A stretch of 61,555 nucleotides of DNA from an uncultured Prevotellaceae bacterium (GCA_947303855.1 CAMYZO010000005.1:1-61555); one strand, 5' to 3'; positions 15,787 to 24,195 are shown, counted from the first letter of the stretch. Numbers and translations are program-made. The notes: a model not told the origin generated them from the letters alone.

Positions 15787-16839
15787 TTATTTGTTTTCAT
15801 TGTCAGCTTCACCTTTGGCTGGCAGGCTGTTTTCTTTCTGTATCAGTTCCTTTATGGCACGGTCATAGTCGCTTTCATATTGCAGCATCTCCATCTTACG
15901 ATATTTCTCAAATTCAGCAATAGCCTTCTTCTTAGCTTCTTCGTGTGAGATAGTTCCCTTGCCAACAAGTAGCTGTCTCCCAGATAAGGTCATCAAGTCA
16001 TCTAGCTTCTTGATCCATTCCACCATCTTCATCGGAATCTGCTGCAAAGCCTGTATTTCTGCGAAATCCAGATACTGAGATACCAACAGGTTCAGGTACG
16101 TCAACTCTTGTTCAGTCAAGTAGTTCTTTGCAATCTGCACATCCTCCTTAGTGATATAACCACCCTTGAAGTTGGTCATGCCCACCATCGGTTTCTCCGC
16201 ATCCACACGCTCATAGATAACCTCCGCTGCAGTATGTTGATGAGCAGCATAGTGCAACTTGTTCTGTACTGTGGCAAAGAACATGCGAGTTAAGTTGTCC
16301 TGTGGGTCATAATCTATACTTGTGGCAAAGATGTCCGTCACCTGCTGATACAGATTCCGCTCACTACTACGAATATCTCGGATGCGTTGCAGCAGTTCAC
16401 GGAAATACCTGCTGCCTTTTCCTTTCAGCCTATCGTCGTCCAGCGTAAAGCCCTTCTGAATAAATTCACGCAAATGAATCGTGGCCCACTGACGGAAACG
16501 AGTCGCCACCTGTGACTTTACACGGAAGCCCACAGCGATAATCATATCCAGATTGTAGTGACTCATGTTTCTGCGCACACTTCTGTTGCCCTCCTGTCGA
16601 ACTAACAAAAATTTTTTGTGAGTTCGTTCAGGATCTTGCTCATTCTCGGCATATATTTGATTGATGTGATAGCTCACATCCTGTTGTGAAGCATCGAACA
16701 GTTCCATCATCTGCTCCACATTGAGCCATACATCTTCACCCTCGAATCGCACATTAACTCGAGCTATTCCGTTTTCATCTTGGTAAATCAGGAATGTCTG
16801 ATTTCTTTTCTCCAATTCGTTATGTTTTTTATCTGCCAT
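15787..16839 (-). CDS. RhuM family protein
   Basis: This 350-residue soluble protein matches the virulence-RhuM family: VWLNVEQMMELFDASQQDVSYHINQIY (helix-turn-helix-like N-terminus), RNMSHYNLDMIIAVGFRVKSQVATRFRQWA, and the C-terminal helical part with EIQALQQIPMKMVEWIKKLDD. The molecular function of RhuM is not established; homologues are common in mobile islands and beside restriction systems. The ATG at 16839 lies 27 bp after the stop of a truncated AlbA_2 reading frame, so the two may share a transcript. The region is AT-richer than the flanks. Confidence 0.88.
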   Translation of the reverse strand: MADKKHNELEKRNQTFLIYQDENGIARVNVRFEGEDVWLNVEQMMELFDASQQDVSYHINQIYAENEQDPERTHKKFLLVRQEGNRSVRRNMSHYNLDMIIAVGFRVKSQVATRFRQWATIHLREFIQKGFTLDDDRLKGKGSRYFRELLQRIRDIRSSERNLYQQVTDIFATSIDYDPQDNLTRMFFATVQNKLHYAAHQHTAAEVIYERVDAEKPMVGMTNFKGGYITKEDVQIAKNYLTEQELTYLNLLVSQYLDFAEIQALQQIPMKMVEWIKKLDDLMTLSGRQLLVGKGTISHEEAKKKAIAEFEKYRKMEMLQYESDYDRAIKELIQKENSLPAKGEADNENK

Positions 16840-16866
16840 ATCTCAATAACGTTTATTCCTTATCAT

Positions 16867-16995
16867 TTATTTAGCAAAAGCCGAATACGTCTGCCAAATT
16901 GATTTTGGCATCTCAGCCTTCGCTTTCTTGCATTCCAACGTCACCCGCTCACCTTTCAGCAATATCTCTTTTATTGTTTTCTCGTCCATCTTCAT
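16867..16995 (-). pseudogene. Truncated AlbA_2 (Schlafen-like) domain fragment
   Basis: A 42-codon frame (start 16995 or 16989, TAA at 16867-16869) reads MDEKTIKEILLKGERVTLEC then KKAKAEMPKSIWQTYSAFAK. This matches the first 40 residues of AlbA_2 / divergent-AAA DNA-binding proteins, which normally continue as FANTxGGxxxxGI; here a stop follows FAK. It is therefore most likely the 5' stump of a deleted gene, although a short translated leader for RhuM cannot be excluded. It is too short to hold the fold. Confidence 0.6.
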
Positions 16996-17169
16996 ATTTC
17001 GTTTGCTAAGTTACAAATTATTTTGGAATTCTACACTTCATATATTTGAAACCAAGTACTTGTCTCTAGGAATTGCTGTAGATCACCAGAACCGTCCCAG
17101 TGATTTACCCGTGATTTACAGACACGGTTTGGATTTTTATGCATGACAGGGTACCTATCCCTAGTGTCA

Positions 17170-18474
17170 TTAGGTTTCCAAGTTGTTTATTATCTCTTGT
17201 TCAGAGAGGGCCATGTTAGAATAATAATTCTCAAACGATTCTGCTTTGAAAGCAACATCCATACCATAGATGGACATAATGCCACCCTGTCCTTTTAGAG
17301 TCTTGGATGGAAGTTTTGATGAAGTCCAATCTACAGGAACAACATACCCACCCTTCTTCCTATTCAAAACATGCATATACGAAATCACCTGATACAGGTC
17401 TTTCGTTTGTACTTTGCTCCAATCGTCGTACCATTTGTATTTTGCGTCAAGCACCATTTCTGGACTCAAGAAATCGGGATAGCACCAGCCTGAGCCGTCC
17501 GTAAACAGACTCTTACGTCCTTTTGCCTCTTTGTTTCTGGGATGTTCAAAGCCTATGTCTGCGAGGAATGTGTTTAGATATTCTTCCCATAGCCAAGCGC
17601 CATCAAACAGAACTCCGTAGATTTCATCATCGTCTCGCCCATATTTCATTTCTTCCTGACGAAGTATCTGCAAGCAAAGCTGTTGCAACGGCCGATACTC
17701 ACCATAATAAGGGTGGCTAATGGGACGAAGATTCTGATTTATCACTTTCTGCCGTTCGTTTCGATTATAAGATGATGTTACTTGGCATATGGCCTTTACG
17801 GCATCTGTCGTATCATCATCATTACGAAGGATATCTCCCGAATACCTATGGTGCGAGATATATTCTATAGTATGACGAATTAACTGTGTCAGATGATTGT
17901 CTTGGGCATACTCACGAGTTGTGTATGCTATCTTGCCAGCAAAAGGTATGTTCTGCCTGATATGGCGAGAGATGTCAATCCTCCCTTTTACATTGGCATC
18001 ATTATATTTTCGGGTTTGATACTCTCTATACATACCTTGTTGCATAGCCCGTTTCAAGAACGTAGGGAACAAGTATATAAGGAAATCAAAGATGCTTTCC
18101 TCATCGGAGTTGAATTGTAAGTCAAACAGATTGACGGCAAACACCTTTTGAAGCATGTAGTGCAGGAAATAGTCTTTCTTGTCCTGCGTGAAGCGAGAAC
18201 TGATGCTTACCTTTGTATCGCCACAACCGATAAAGCCCATGATATTGCCCGTGACAATGGTTTCGCCTTTGATTTCAAAGATATGAGCGTCGCCTATCTT
18301 ATCCCCATAGGCATCTAAGTCTTGTGGGAATATCAGCAAATTGGGATGCTCCTTTTGGCAAAGGTCAGTAATAGAAGGCTCAGCCAGTTTCTTGAGCGTT
18401 TCAAGATGGCAAACTTCTGTTTCAGCCAAATGCCGTTCAGAGTTGTCCTTTGTCTGTATGGGCAGGCTACTCAT
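17170..18474 (-). CDS. mcrC: McrC-family restriction nuclease subunit
   Basis: This 434-residue protein matches McrC (5-methylcytosine restriction system component). The N-terminal beta-rich domain holds GETIVTGNIMGFIGCGDTKVSISSRF, and the middle holds the family motif VKGRIDISRHIRQNIPF. The C-terminal PD-(D/E)xK nuclease contains WCYPDFLSPEMVLDAKYKW. McrC pairs with the McrB GTPase ring and cuts modified DNA. Its ATG overlaps the 3' end of mcrB by 8 bp, so the two are translationally coupled. About 170 bp without a clear gene lie between its stop and the AlbA_2 fragment start. Base composition is AT-rich, suggesting transfer. Confidence 0.88.
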   Translation of the reverse strand: MSSLPIQTKDNSERHLAETEVCHLETLKKLAEPSITDLCQKEHPNLLIFPQDLDAYGDKIGDAHIFEIKGETIVTGNIMGFIGCGDTKVSISSRFTQDKKDYFLHYMLQKVFAVNLFDLQFNSDEESIFDFLIYLFPTFLKRAMQQGMYREYQTRKYNDANVKGRIDISRHIRQNIPFAGKIAYTTREYAQDNHLTQLIRHTIEYISHHRYSGDILRNDDDTTDAVKAICQVTSSYNRNERQKVINQNLRPISHPYYGEYRPLQQLCLQILRQEEMKYGRDDDEIYGVLFDGAWLWEEYLNTFLADIGFEHPRNKEAKGRKSLFTDGSGWCYPDFLSPEMVLDAKYKWYDDWSKVQTKDLYQVISYMHVLNRKKGGYVVPVDWTSSKLPSKTLKGQGGIMSIYGMDVAFKAESFENYYSNMALSEQEIINNLET

Positions 18475-20329
18475 TTAGACTCTTCTTGTTGTATGCGTCG
18501 TGTAACTTCTCTAATAATTCTTTTGCCCTACGATTACCTCGCAGGTATTCAAAGAGTAAACCTTTCAGATGGTTTTCCCATAGGCAATCGAAAGCATTGG
18601 CTTTTTCCTTATAGTCGAGAAACTTTCTGAAGTAGGCTGCACCTATTTGATAGGCTTCATCTAAGCCTTCCGTCTCAGCGATGGCTTTATTCAGACTGAA
18701 CATCCTTTGCTTGATTTCATCTTTCACAAGTACAAACTCAGGATCATTTTCAATCATGTTGGTATAACTCTCCTCTGCTGTCACTTCTTGCCAGGCAAAA
18801 CGTCGGCGCATGGCGAAGTCCATACTCTCTACCGAGCGGTCAATATCGTTCATCGTGCCTATGATATACACATTCTCAGGGACATAGAAACCATCTTTGA
18901 ATACATCGCCCTCTTCTATCATATTCTGATATTGAGTATTTACCTTGCCTTTCTCACCTCTGTAACCAGGGTCTATAGAGAAGAACAGTTCGCCAAATAT
19001 TTTAGAGATTTCCCCACGGTTGATTTCGTCGATGATGAAAACACATAATCCTGATTTTTGCCCAATTCTCTTTAGAACTTCGTAAAGAATAGCCCAATAA
19101 TATGTAGTGTTGCATCCGCCTATAATTCCCCTTATCTCTTCATTTACATTTCCGATGTTTAATAATTTTTCAATAGAATTATATACTTCAAATAGTCTTC
19201 GAAGTCTTGGCTTTGAAACACTATTTACATCTACAGAGTCATTTTTTGCAGAGACCCACTTAATTGTGCCATCTTGACTAACAGAAAGCAGTGTCGATTG
19301 CTTTCCTGACTTAAGCGGGATGGTTTGAACTGTTGAGTTCTTGATAGCATCAAATAGTTCGTCATAAGCTCTGTCAAATGCTGAAATCTGGATTCTTTGC
19401 AATGCTCTTTTACAAAACTCTTTAAACACCCTATCCTTTCGTTCAAACCCAACATTTCCGGTCCCGTAGTTTTTCGGTCTAAGTCCTTCCACAAAGTCCG
19501 TATAATCATATGATGGATGGAACTGCACAAATCCTATTTCTGCATTTATTGCCTTTGCAATGGCTTTCGCCAAATATGTTTTTCCCGTTCCTGGTGCTCC
19601 TGTTAAGATCAGATTTTTATTCGTCTTCAACAAAGAAGTGTATTTGTCTAACATACTTGTTCCTCTTTCATTATTTGTTGCCATGCTATATCTTTTGTCA
19701 GAATTCTTCAAGCTAATATAAACATCCCAGATTGTTCTTTTCTGTATTGTCTCTCCAAGTTGCCTTTTCAGAAACTTCATGATGTTAGTGCTATTATCTA
19801 CCCAATCCTCTTTTGCCGACAGAGGTTCATCTGGATTAGAGAAAGGTCTAAGTAACTCCATAAACTCTTTTGTGTTATCCTCATTGGGAATTCGAATAAG
19901 AATATCAGGGCAAAAAGTAATGAGCATTCTATTGATGGCAGCTTTTGTGTTTCTACCACCACCTTGAATAATAACATTTCTCATCGTGTCCCTTACATCC
20001 TTTATCTTTTCAATCCTATTTCCAGAATCAGGATTAATAATACCCTTTAGAATTGGAAGAAATGTCTTATTCCATTTAGAGACAAAAGAACGCCTTTCAT
20101 TAGTTTCTCTCTCTCCGTTTCTTTGCTTAATTCTGTCTTGCATTTCACCCCGATCTATGCCTGCAACAGGATTAGAACGGGTGAAAAGTTGGTTCCAGTC
20201 TGATTCTGGAATATTGTCACTGGTTGTATTGGATTTCACATAGTTTATCCACTTTGAGGTAAACCTATGGAACTCACTAACATCAACATCTGGTAATTGT
20301 TGGCAAATGTCCAATAATCTCTTATTCAT
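18467..20329 (-). CDS. mcrB: McrB-family AAA+ GTPase
   Basis: This 620-residue protein has an N-terminal region (1-220) that I do not recognise and that is probably the DNA-recognition part. A McrB AAA+ domain follows: Walker A GAPGTGKT (244-251), the McrB signature HPSYDYTDFVEGLRP (271-285), Walker B VFIIDEINRGE (430-440), and sensor/arginine region GTMNDIDRSVESMDFAMRRRF (about 500-520). McrB forms the hexameric motor that drives McrC cleavage. It lies 47 bp downstream of the EEP nuclease gene and overlaps mcrC, so the three appear to form one operon from the promoter at 21201-21232. Confidence 0.9.
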   Translation of the reverse strand: MNKRLLDICQQLPDVDVSEFHRFTSKWINYVKSNTTSDNIPESDWNQLFTRSNPVAGIDRGEMQDRIKQRNGERETNERRSFVSKWNKTFLPILKGIINPDSGNRIEKIKDVRDTMRNVIIQGGGRNTKAAINRMLITFCPDILIRIPNEDNTKEFMELLRPFSNPDEPLSAKEDWVDNSTNIMKFLKRQLGETIQKRTIWDVYISLKNSDKRYSMATNNERGTSMLDKYTSLLKTNKNLILTGAPGTGKTYLAKAIAKAINAEIGFVQFHPSYDYTDFVEGLRPKNYGTGNVGFERKDRVFKEFCKRALQRIQISAFDRAYDELFDAIKNSTVQTIPLKSGKQSTLLSVSQDGTIKWVSAKNDSVDVNSVSKPRLRRLFEVYNSIEKLLNIGNVNEEIRGIIGGCNTTYYWAILYEVLKRIGQKSGLCVFIIDEINRGEISKIFGELFFSIDPGYRGEKGKVNTQYQNMIEEGDVFKDGFYVPENVYIIGTMNDIDRSVESMDFAMRRRFAWQEVTAEESYTNMIENDPEFVLVKDEIKQRMFSLNKAIAETEGLDEAYQIGAAYFRKFLDYKEKANAFDCLWENHLKGLLFEYLRGNRRAKELLEKLHDAYNKKSLNE

Positions 20330-20376
20330 ACTTTATCGATTTACAGATTCCAAACAAAACTTTTTAGATAACCAAA

Positions 20377-21045
20377 TTACAATTCTATCATTTGTGCAAC
20401 ATGGTCACTAACCTCTTTGTCCCACTCGCAGAGTGCATACGACTTGATAGCTATATTAGAAAAGGTATAGTCAAGAAAGAAAGGCGAATTCTCATTAAAC
20501 CAATGATAATAAGTTGCCTTGCTTTCCTTACCTAACAGCTCTCCTGTTTTCTGGTGATAAGCACTAACATAGCCCATACCTTCCAGAAAGCAGAATATAG
20601 TCTCAATGCTATATTGCTTTGTCTCGCCAGCCTGTCCTTTATAACAGTTCATGTCGCCAGAGATAACAGTAGGGAACTCTTTCAAGTATGGAGCATATTC
20701 CTGCAATGTTTCCATTGCAATCTGTGGATAATCTTTCGGAGCATTATCATCAGTTCTTGTAGGCCATGCAGCCATGATTAACTTATTCTCAATGATGATA
20801 GGAAGGAAATACTGATGACAGGGGTTATACCATTGTGGGATTTCAGCTTTCATTCCCGATTTCCAAATAACGCCAAGCCCTTTGAAGTCATAATTACCCA
20901 TCCATTCCATTCTATACCCTTCTGGAACCTTTACTTGAGAAGGACAAGCCACTTCTGGAAGAATAAAGACATCTGCATTGAACTGCATGATTTTGTCTAT
21001 CTTTTCCTGCGTAGAACGATTTATATTATATGACAATATTTTCAT
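20377..21045 (-). CDS. Endonuclease/exonuclease/phosphatase (EEP) superfamily protein
   Basis: This 222-residue soluble protein keeps the EEP catalytic set: N7/N9 in SYNINR, E31 in LPEVAC, D131 and N133 in SGDMNC, an Asp in FFLDYTF, and D214-H215 in SDHVAQ. It is therefore predicted to be an active metal-dependent phosphodiesterase or nuclease; DNA, RNA or phospholipid substrates are all possible. It is the first gene of an apparent operon with mcrB and mcrC. An EEP protein is not a standard McrBC subunit, so it may be a third effector of a variant system or an unrelated passenger. Confidence 0.82.
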   Translation of the reverse strand: MKILSYNINRSTQEKIDKIMQFNADVFILPEVACPSQVKVPEGYRMEWMGNYDFKGLGVIWKSGMKAEIPQWYNPCHQYFLPIIIENKLIMAAWPTRTDDNAPKDYPQIAMETLQEYAPYLKEFPTVISGDMNCYKGQAGETKQYSIETIFCFLEGMGYVSAYHQKTGELLGKESKATYYHWFNENSPFFLDYTFSNIAIKSYALCEWDKEVSDHVAQMIEL

Positions 21046-21071
21046 AATTAACTGTTTTTTTTCTGCATCAA

Positions 21072-21140
21072 CTACATACTCGAATCAAGGGACGTTCCCC
21101 TATCTTGCCTCACATTAGTACGAAACTCTTCTTTTTTCAT
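21072..21140 (-). CDS. Possible 22-residue leader ORF upstream of the EEP gene
   Basis: Within the long 5' leader between the promoter (21201-21232) and the EEP start (21045) an ATG at 21140 opens 22 codons ending at 21072. The frame crosses a near-palindrome, GGGACGTTCCC on the plus strand. No homology is recognised; it may be a leader peptide or repeat debris. Confidence 0.2.
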   Translation of the reverse strand: MKKEEFRTNVRQDRGTSLDSSM

Positions 21141-21200
21141 ATATATTGATGCGTTTATTCCTTATTAGTAGAAATCTATTATTTATAGGCGTTTCGTGTG

Positions 21201-21232
21201 CAAATATAACAAATTTGTTGCAAGGGAACAAA
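21201..21232 (-). promoter_or_regulatory. Promoter of the EEP-mcrB-mcrC operon (TTTG N20 TATATTTG)
   Basis: The minus strand has a -33 TTTG (21229-21232), a 20-nt spacer and a -7 box TATATTTG (21201-21208), close to the ideal Bacteroides arrangement. The predicted start near 21196 gives a roughly 150-nt leader before the EEP gene. Confidence 0.7.
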
Positions 21233-21373
21233 TGTTTTCTTACAAATCAGTTTAAATACAAATAAAAAGGACGAAATTTACTTGTTTTTCTAATTCCAGC
21301 TGCAAAACCACTATCTTTTGCTGGTTCCATCGCTACGCAAAATGTAGCAGTTTGCGGAATAAGGGAGGGACCA

Positions 21374-21390
21374 CGAGATTGAGTATCTCG
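21374..21390. other. Small hairpin in the island's right flank
   Basis: CGAGAT-TGAGT-ATCTCG forms a 6-bp stem with a 5-nt loop. Just after it TACCAACGGG (21398-21407) repeats a 10-mer found at 15553-15562 near the other island edge. Apart from these, the 13-bp repeat and the two promoters, I see nothing in 21233-21604. Confidence 0.4.
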
Positions 21391-21425
21391 GGGAGGGTAC
21401 CAACGGGCGGTGAGAGGTGCTTTTC

Positions 21426-21438
21426 AGGGTTACGATTT
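21426..21438. repeat. Right copy of 13-bp direct repeat flanking the AT-rich island
   Basis: AGGGTTACGATTT is identical to 15477-15489. See the left copy; the two lie about 5.9 kb apart at the edges of the McrBC/RhuM island. Confidence 0.5.
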
Positions 21439-21580
21439 AGAAACCTAACTCCTTCACCAATCCTCCCCAATTTGCTTTTTGCCCAAAAGTGAACTTCCTC
21501 ATTCTTCCCCGTATTGCCTTTATTACAGGCCGAATTGCATTAATCTTCCAAAATCGCTTCGCTTTTATAAGCTTTTTTCG

Positions 21581-21588
21581 TAACTTTG
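21581..21588 (+). promoter_or_regulatory. -7 box (TAACTTTG) for the SPOUT methyltransferase gene
   Basis: A perfect TAnnTTTG with trailing CA. The predicted transcription start is near 21595, which excludes the GTG at 21596 as a good start and favours the ATGs at 21605/21608. Confidence 0.7.
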
Positions 21589-21604
21589 CATCCTCGTGCA
21601 GAAA

Positions 21605-22144
21605 ATGATGAGAAAGATAAGAACAATAGAGATGCAGCGACTGACCGTCGAGGAGTTCCGCGAGGCCAGCAAACTGCCCTTGATAGTCGTGCTCGACGAT
21701 GTGCGCTCCATGCACAACGTTGGCAGTGTGTTTAGAACGGCCGATGCCTTCCGTGTGGAGGCCGTCTGTCTGTGTGGCATCACCGCCCAGCCGCCGTCGG
21801 CAGAAATCCACAAGACGGCCTTGGGGGCTGAGGATAGCGTCAGCTGGTGCTATTTCCCTACGGCACTGGAGGCCGTCAGTGAGTTACGGCAGCAGGGTTA
21901 CACCGTCCTCAGCGTTGAGCAGGTGGAGCACTCCACGAAGCTGCAGCGCTTCCATGCCGCTGCCGGTCAGCGTTATGCCGTGGTGCTGGGTAATGAAGTG
22001 AAAGGCGTCCACCAGGAAGTGGTGGACGCCTCTGATGGCTGTCTGGAGATTCCTCAGCTGGGAACGAAGCACTCGATGAATGTGAGCGTCACGGCCGGCA
22101 TCGTCATCTATAAGTTTGCCGAACAGCTGATACTCACAGACTGA
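21605..22144 (+). CDS. TrmH/SpoU-family RNA 2'-O-methyltransferase
   Basis: This 179-residue SPOUT methyltransferase shows motif 1 (LDDVRSMHNVGSVFRTADAF), motif 2 (YAVVLGNEVKGV) and motif 3 (IPQLGTKHSMNVSVTAGIVIY), which build the trefoil-knot AdoMet site. It lacks the N-terminal substrate-binding extension of RlmB, so the target (a tRNA or rRNA ribose) cannot be named. Tandem ATGs at 21605 and 21608 follow the promoter by 17-20 nt. It converges on the rubredoxin gene, ending 6 bp away. Its base composition returns to that of the main chromosome, marking the right limit of the island. Confidence 0.88.
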   Translation: MMRKIRTIEMQRLTVEEFREASKLPLIVVLDDVRSMHNVGSVFRTADAFRVEAVCLCGITAQPPSAEIHKTALGAEDSVSWCYFPTALEAVSELRQQGYTVLSVEQVEHSTKLQRFHAAAGQRYAVVLGNEVKGVHQEVVDASDGCLEIPQLGTKHSMNVSVTAGIVIYKFAEQLILTD

Positions 22145-22150
22145 CGCAGG

Positions 22151-22315
22151 TTAGTCTTCGGCAGGTTCGAAGTCGTCCTTGCCAACGCCGCAGAGCGGGC
22201 ATACCCAATCCTCGGGGATGTCCTCAAAGGCGGTACCGGGCTGGATGCCGCTGTCGGGGTCGCCTGCTACGGGGTCATACACGTAGCCACATACGTTGCA
22301 AACATACTTTTTCAT
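22151..22315 (-). CDS. Rubredoxin
   Basis: This 54-residue protein has the two iron-binding knuckles CNVCG (C6, C9) and CPLCG (C39, C42) and the rubredoxin core [14 protein letters not shown]...[11 protein letters not shown]. It carries one electron on an Fe(Cys)4 centre, usually for oxygen or peroxide detoxification in anaerobes. Its ATG lies 3 bp after the GT9 stop, so it seems to be the last gene of the DUF4254-GT9-rubredoxin transcript, although no functional link is evident. It is full length for the family. Confidence 0.95.
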   Translation of the reverse strand: MKKYVCNVCGYVYDPVAGDPDSGIQPGTAFEDIPEDWVCPLCGVGKDDFEPAED

Positions 22316-22318
22316 AGT

Positions 22319-23383
22319 CTACTGTTGTTTTGTTTTAGGGTTAATAATCTGTTCTATTCTCTCGGTGATTTGTTCGGGATGAATCAGGTTCATGCAGGCC
22401 ATGTCGCCCCGGCGGCAGCGCCGGTTGCCATAGATGCTGCACGGACGGCAGTCAAGGTCGGCCTGGATGGTGTTTTCTGCCGGCTGGTTCCAGCCTACAA
22501 AGCCCGCGCAGGGATGGGTGGCACCCCAGACGCTGACCACGGGCGTGCCGGTGAGCGATGCCAGGTGCATGTTTGACGAGTCCATTGACAGCATGACATC
22601 CAGATGGCTCATCAGTATCAGTTCCTGTTGCAGGTTCTCTAAGTGCTGGCCTACCCATACGCACTGCGGCATGTCGGCACACCACTTACTGAAGAGTTCG
22701 TCTTCCGTCTGGCCGCGGCCGAAGAGGAAGAAGCGGGCCTGGGGGTGCTTGGCTGTCAGCTGTTCTATCACCTGGCGCATGCGGTCTGTGGGGTAGCACT
22801 TGCCGGGGTGAGCGGCCGTGGGTGCTACGCCTATCCACTGCTCGCCGCTCTGCTTCTGGCCGATGGCGGCGGGCAGCAGGCTGAGGTCGCCCCCTTCGGC
22901 CGGGAAGATGGAGTGGAACTCCAGTCTGACGGGATAGCCCAGGCGGTCCAGCACGTCAGCATAGTTTTGGAAGGGTGTTGGCAGGGTTACGCGTACCTTA
23001 TTTTTTTTAGACACCAGTGCGCGGCGCTGACGGCGGTGCTTGTCAATGTGCTCTACGCGGTAACGTCCTATGTTGAAGCGCATGCGCAGGTATTCTGAGC
23101 GTAGCACGTTATGGAAGTCGGCAATCTTGGTAAACTGCTTGGCCGTCAGCCGGCGATAGAGGGCATTGAGCCCCTTGACGCCGTGATACTCATGCTTCAC
23201 GTCGGCCTCCATGAAGTCGACGTTGGGTGCCAGTTGCTCAAAGAAAGGGCGTGCAAAGCCACGGCTGAGGACGGTGATGCGTATGTCGGGGTACTGCGTG
23301 GCTAACGAGTAGACCACCGGCACCATCATGGCCACGTCGCCCATTGCTGAGAAACGTATGATGAGTATGTGCTCGCGTTTCAC
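22319..23383 (-). CDS. Glycosyltransferase family 9 (heptosyltransferase-like)
   Basis: This 354-residue GT-B protein matches GT9/ADP-heptose:LPS heptosyltransferases: N-terminal ILIIRFSAMGDVAMMVPVVYSL, central WIGVAPTAAHPGKCYP, and nucleotide-sugar site LDVMLSMDSSNMHLASLTGTPVVSVWGATHP. It would add a sugar to lipopolysaccharide core on the cytoplasmic side of the inner membrane. Its ATG overlaps the DUF4254 stop by 4 bp, a pairing I regard as common in Bacteroidales. A Cys-rich C-terminal stretch (CRPCSIYGNRRCRRGDMAC) is typical of this subgroup. Confidence 0.9.
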   Translation of the reverse strand: MKREHILIIRFSAMGDVAMMVPVVYSLATQYPDIRITVLSRGFARPFFEQLAPNVDFMEADVKHEYHGVKGLNALYRRLTAKQFTKIADFHNVLRSEYLRMRFNIGRYRVEHIDKHRRQRRALVSKKNKVRVTLPTPFQNYADVLDRLGYPVRLEFHSIFPAEGGDLSLLPAAIGQKQSGEQWIGVAPTAAHPGKCYPTDRMRQVIEQLTAKHPQARFFLFGRGQTEDELFSKWCADMPQCVWVGQHLENLQQELILMSHLDVMLSMDSSNMHLASLTGTPVVSVWGATHPCAGFVGWNQPAENTIQADLDCRPCSIYGNRRCRRGDMACMNLIHPEQITERIEQIINPKTKQQ

Positions 23384-23985
23384 TTCTTCTGATACAATAT
23401 AGGATTGGTCGACGGGTCGTTATACATCTTCATCTGGCGGTACACTTTCATGTAGATACGCCCGGCCTCAATGTCTTCCAGCAACTGGTCGATGGCTGTT
23501 GAAAGGTCTGCCTGCTGCTCCTTCAGTACGTCGAGTTTGGCCTGGCAGCGCTGCAGGTGCTCGGGGGTGGCATCGGTACGGTCTACCTGCTCCTGCATGT
23601 GGTAGATTTTCAGGGCCAGGATGCTCAGGCGGTCGACGGCCCATGCCGGACTCTCGGTGTTCAGCCGTGCCTCGGGCAGGGGAGTGACGCTGCTGTAAGT
23701 CTGGCGGAAGTAGGTGTCAATCTGTTCCACCAGGTCTGTACGGTCCTGGTTGGAGCGGTCGATACGGCGCTTCAGCGTCAAGGCCTCTGTGGGGTCGATG
23801 TTCGGGTCGCGAATGATGTCTTCAAAGTGCCATTGAACGGTGTCAATCCAGCACTTCAGGTAGAGTTGGTACTCTATGCTGTCGCTCGTGTACGGATTCT
23901 TGATAGGCGTGTCGACATTGTCCGTCAGGTGGTAGTCGCTGATGGCCTGATTGAATATCTTATTTGCTTGTTCTGTGAATGACAT
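23380..23985 (-). CDS. DUF4254 domain protein
   Basis: This 201-residue soluble, helical protein of the DUF4254 family has WHFEDIIRDP, RIDRSNQDRTDLVEQID, ESPAWAVDRLSILALKIYHM and C-terminal YRQMKMYNDPSTNP. Its function is unknown; position before a GT9 gene with a 4-bp overlap suggests a role in lipopolysaccharide core synthesis. A minus-strand promoter lies just upstream (24010-24040), divergent from acpP. Confidence 0.85.
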   Translation of the reverse strand: MSFTEQANKIFNQAISDYHLTDNVDTPIKNPYTSDSIEYQLYLKCWIDTVQWHFEDIIRDPNIDPTEALTLKRRIDRSNQDRTDLVEQIDTYFRQTYSSVTPLPEARLNTESPAWAVDRLSILALKIYHMQEQVDRTDATPEHLQRCQAKLDVLKEQQADLSTAIDQLLEDIEAGRIYMKVYRQMKMYNDPSTNPILYQKK

Positions 23986-24009
23986 AATATGATAATTGGT
24001 TTTAGGCTA

Positions 24010-24040
24010 CAAAGCTACAGAAAGTTTTTGACTTCTGCAA
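24010..24040 (-). promoter_or_regulatory. Promoter for DUF4254-GT9-rubredoxin
   Basis: A minus-strand -7 box TAGCTTTG (24010-24017) with a possible -33 TTG (24038-24040) 20 nt upstream. It starts about 20 nt before the DUF4254 ATG. Confidence 0.6.
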
Positions 24041-24163
24041 CAAAAAAGTGCAGTTTTTCATTTTAATTTGCAAAATAAGCGTACAAAATACACTGAAAAT
24101 GCTCCGATTTATGCACAATTGCACCCCGATTGTGCAACCGGTCGTCACTTTTTCTAAAAAAAA

Positions 24164-24195
24164 TTTGCGTAACTGACGGAAAATGTGTTACTTTG
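24164..24195 (+). promoter_or_regulatory. Promoter for acpP (TTTG N20 TTACTTTG)
   Basis: A -33 TTTG (24164-24167), 20-nt spacer and a -7 box with one mismatch (TTACTTTG, 24188-24195). The resulting leader is about 70 nt and holds a small hairpin (CGGC-GCGAA-GCCG, 24207-24219). Confidence 0.6.

Noticed and set aside
15488..15868. 126-codon plus-strand frame near the RhuM 3' end
   Set aside because: It runs antisense into rhuM, has no recognisable domain, and the promoters upstream of it are not well spaced; I treat it as shadow or repeat debris.
21046..21604. tRNA gene or integrase as evidence for an integrative element
   Set aside because: No cloverleaf-forming sequence and no recombinase gene could be found at either island edge.
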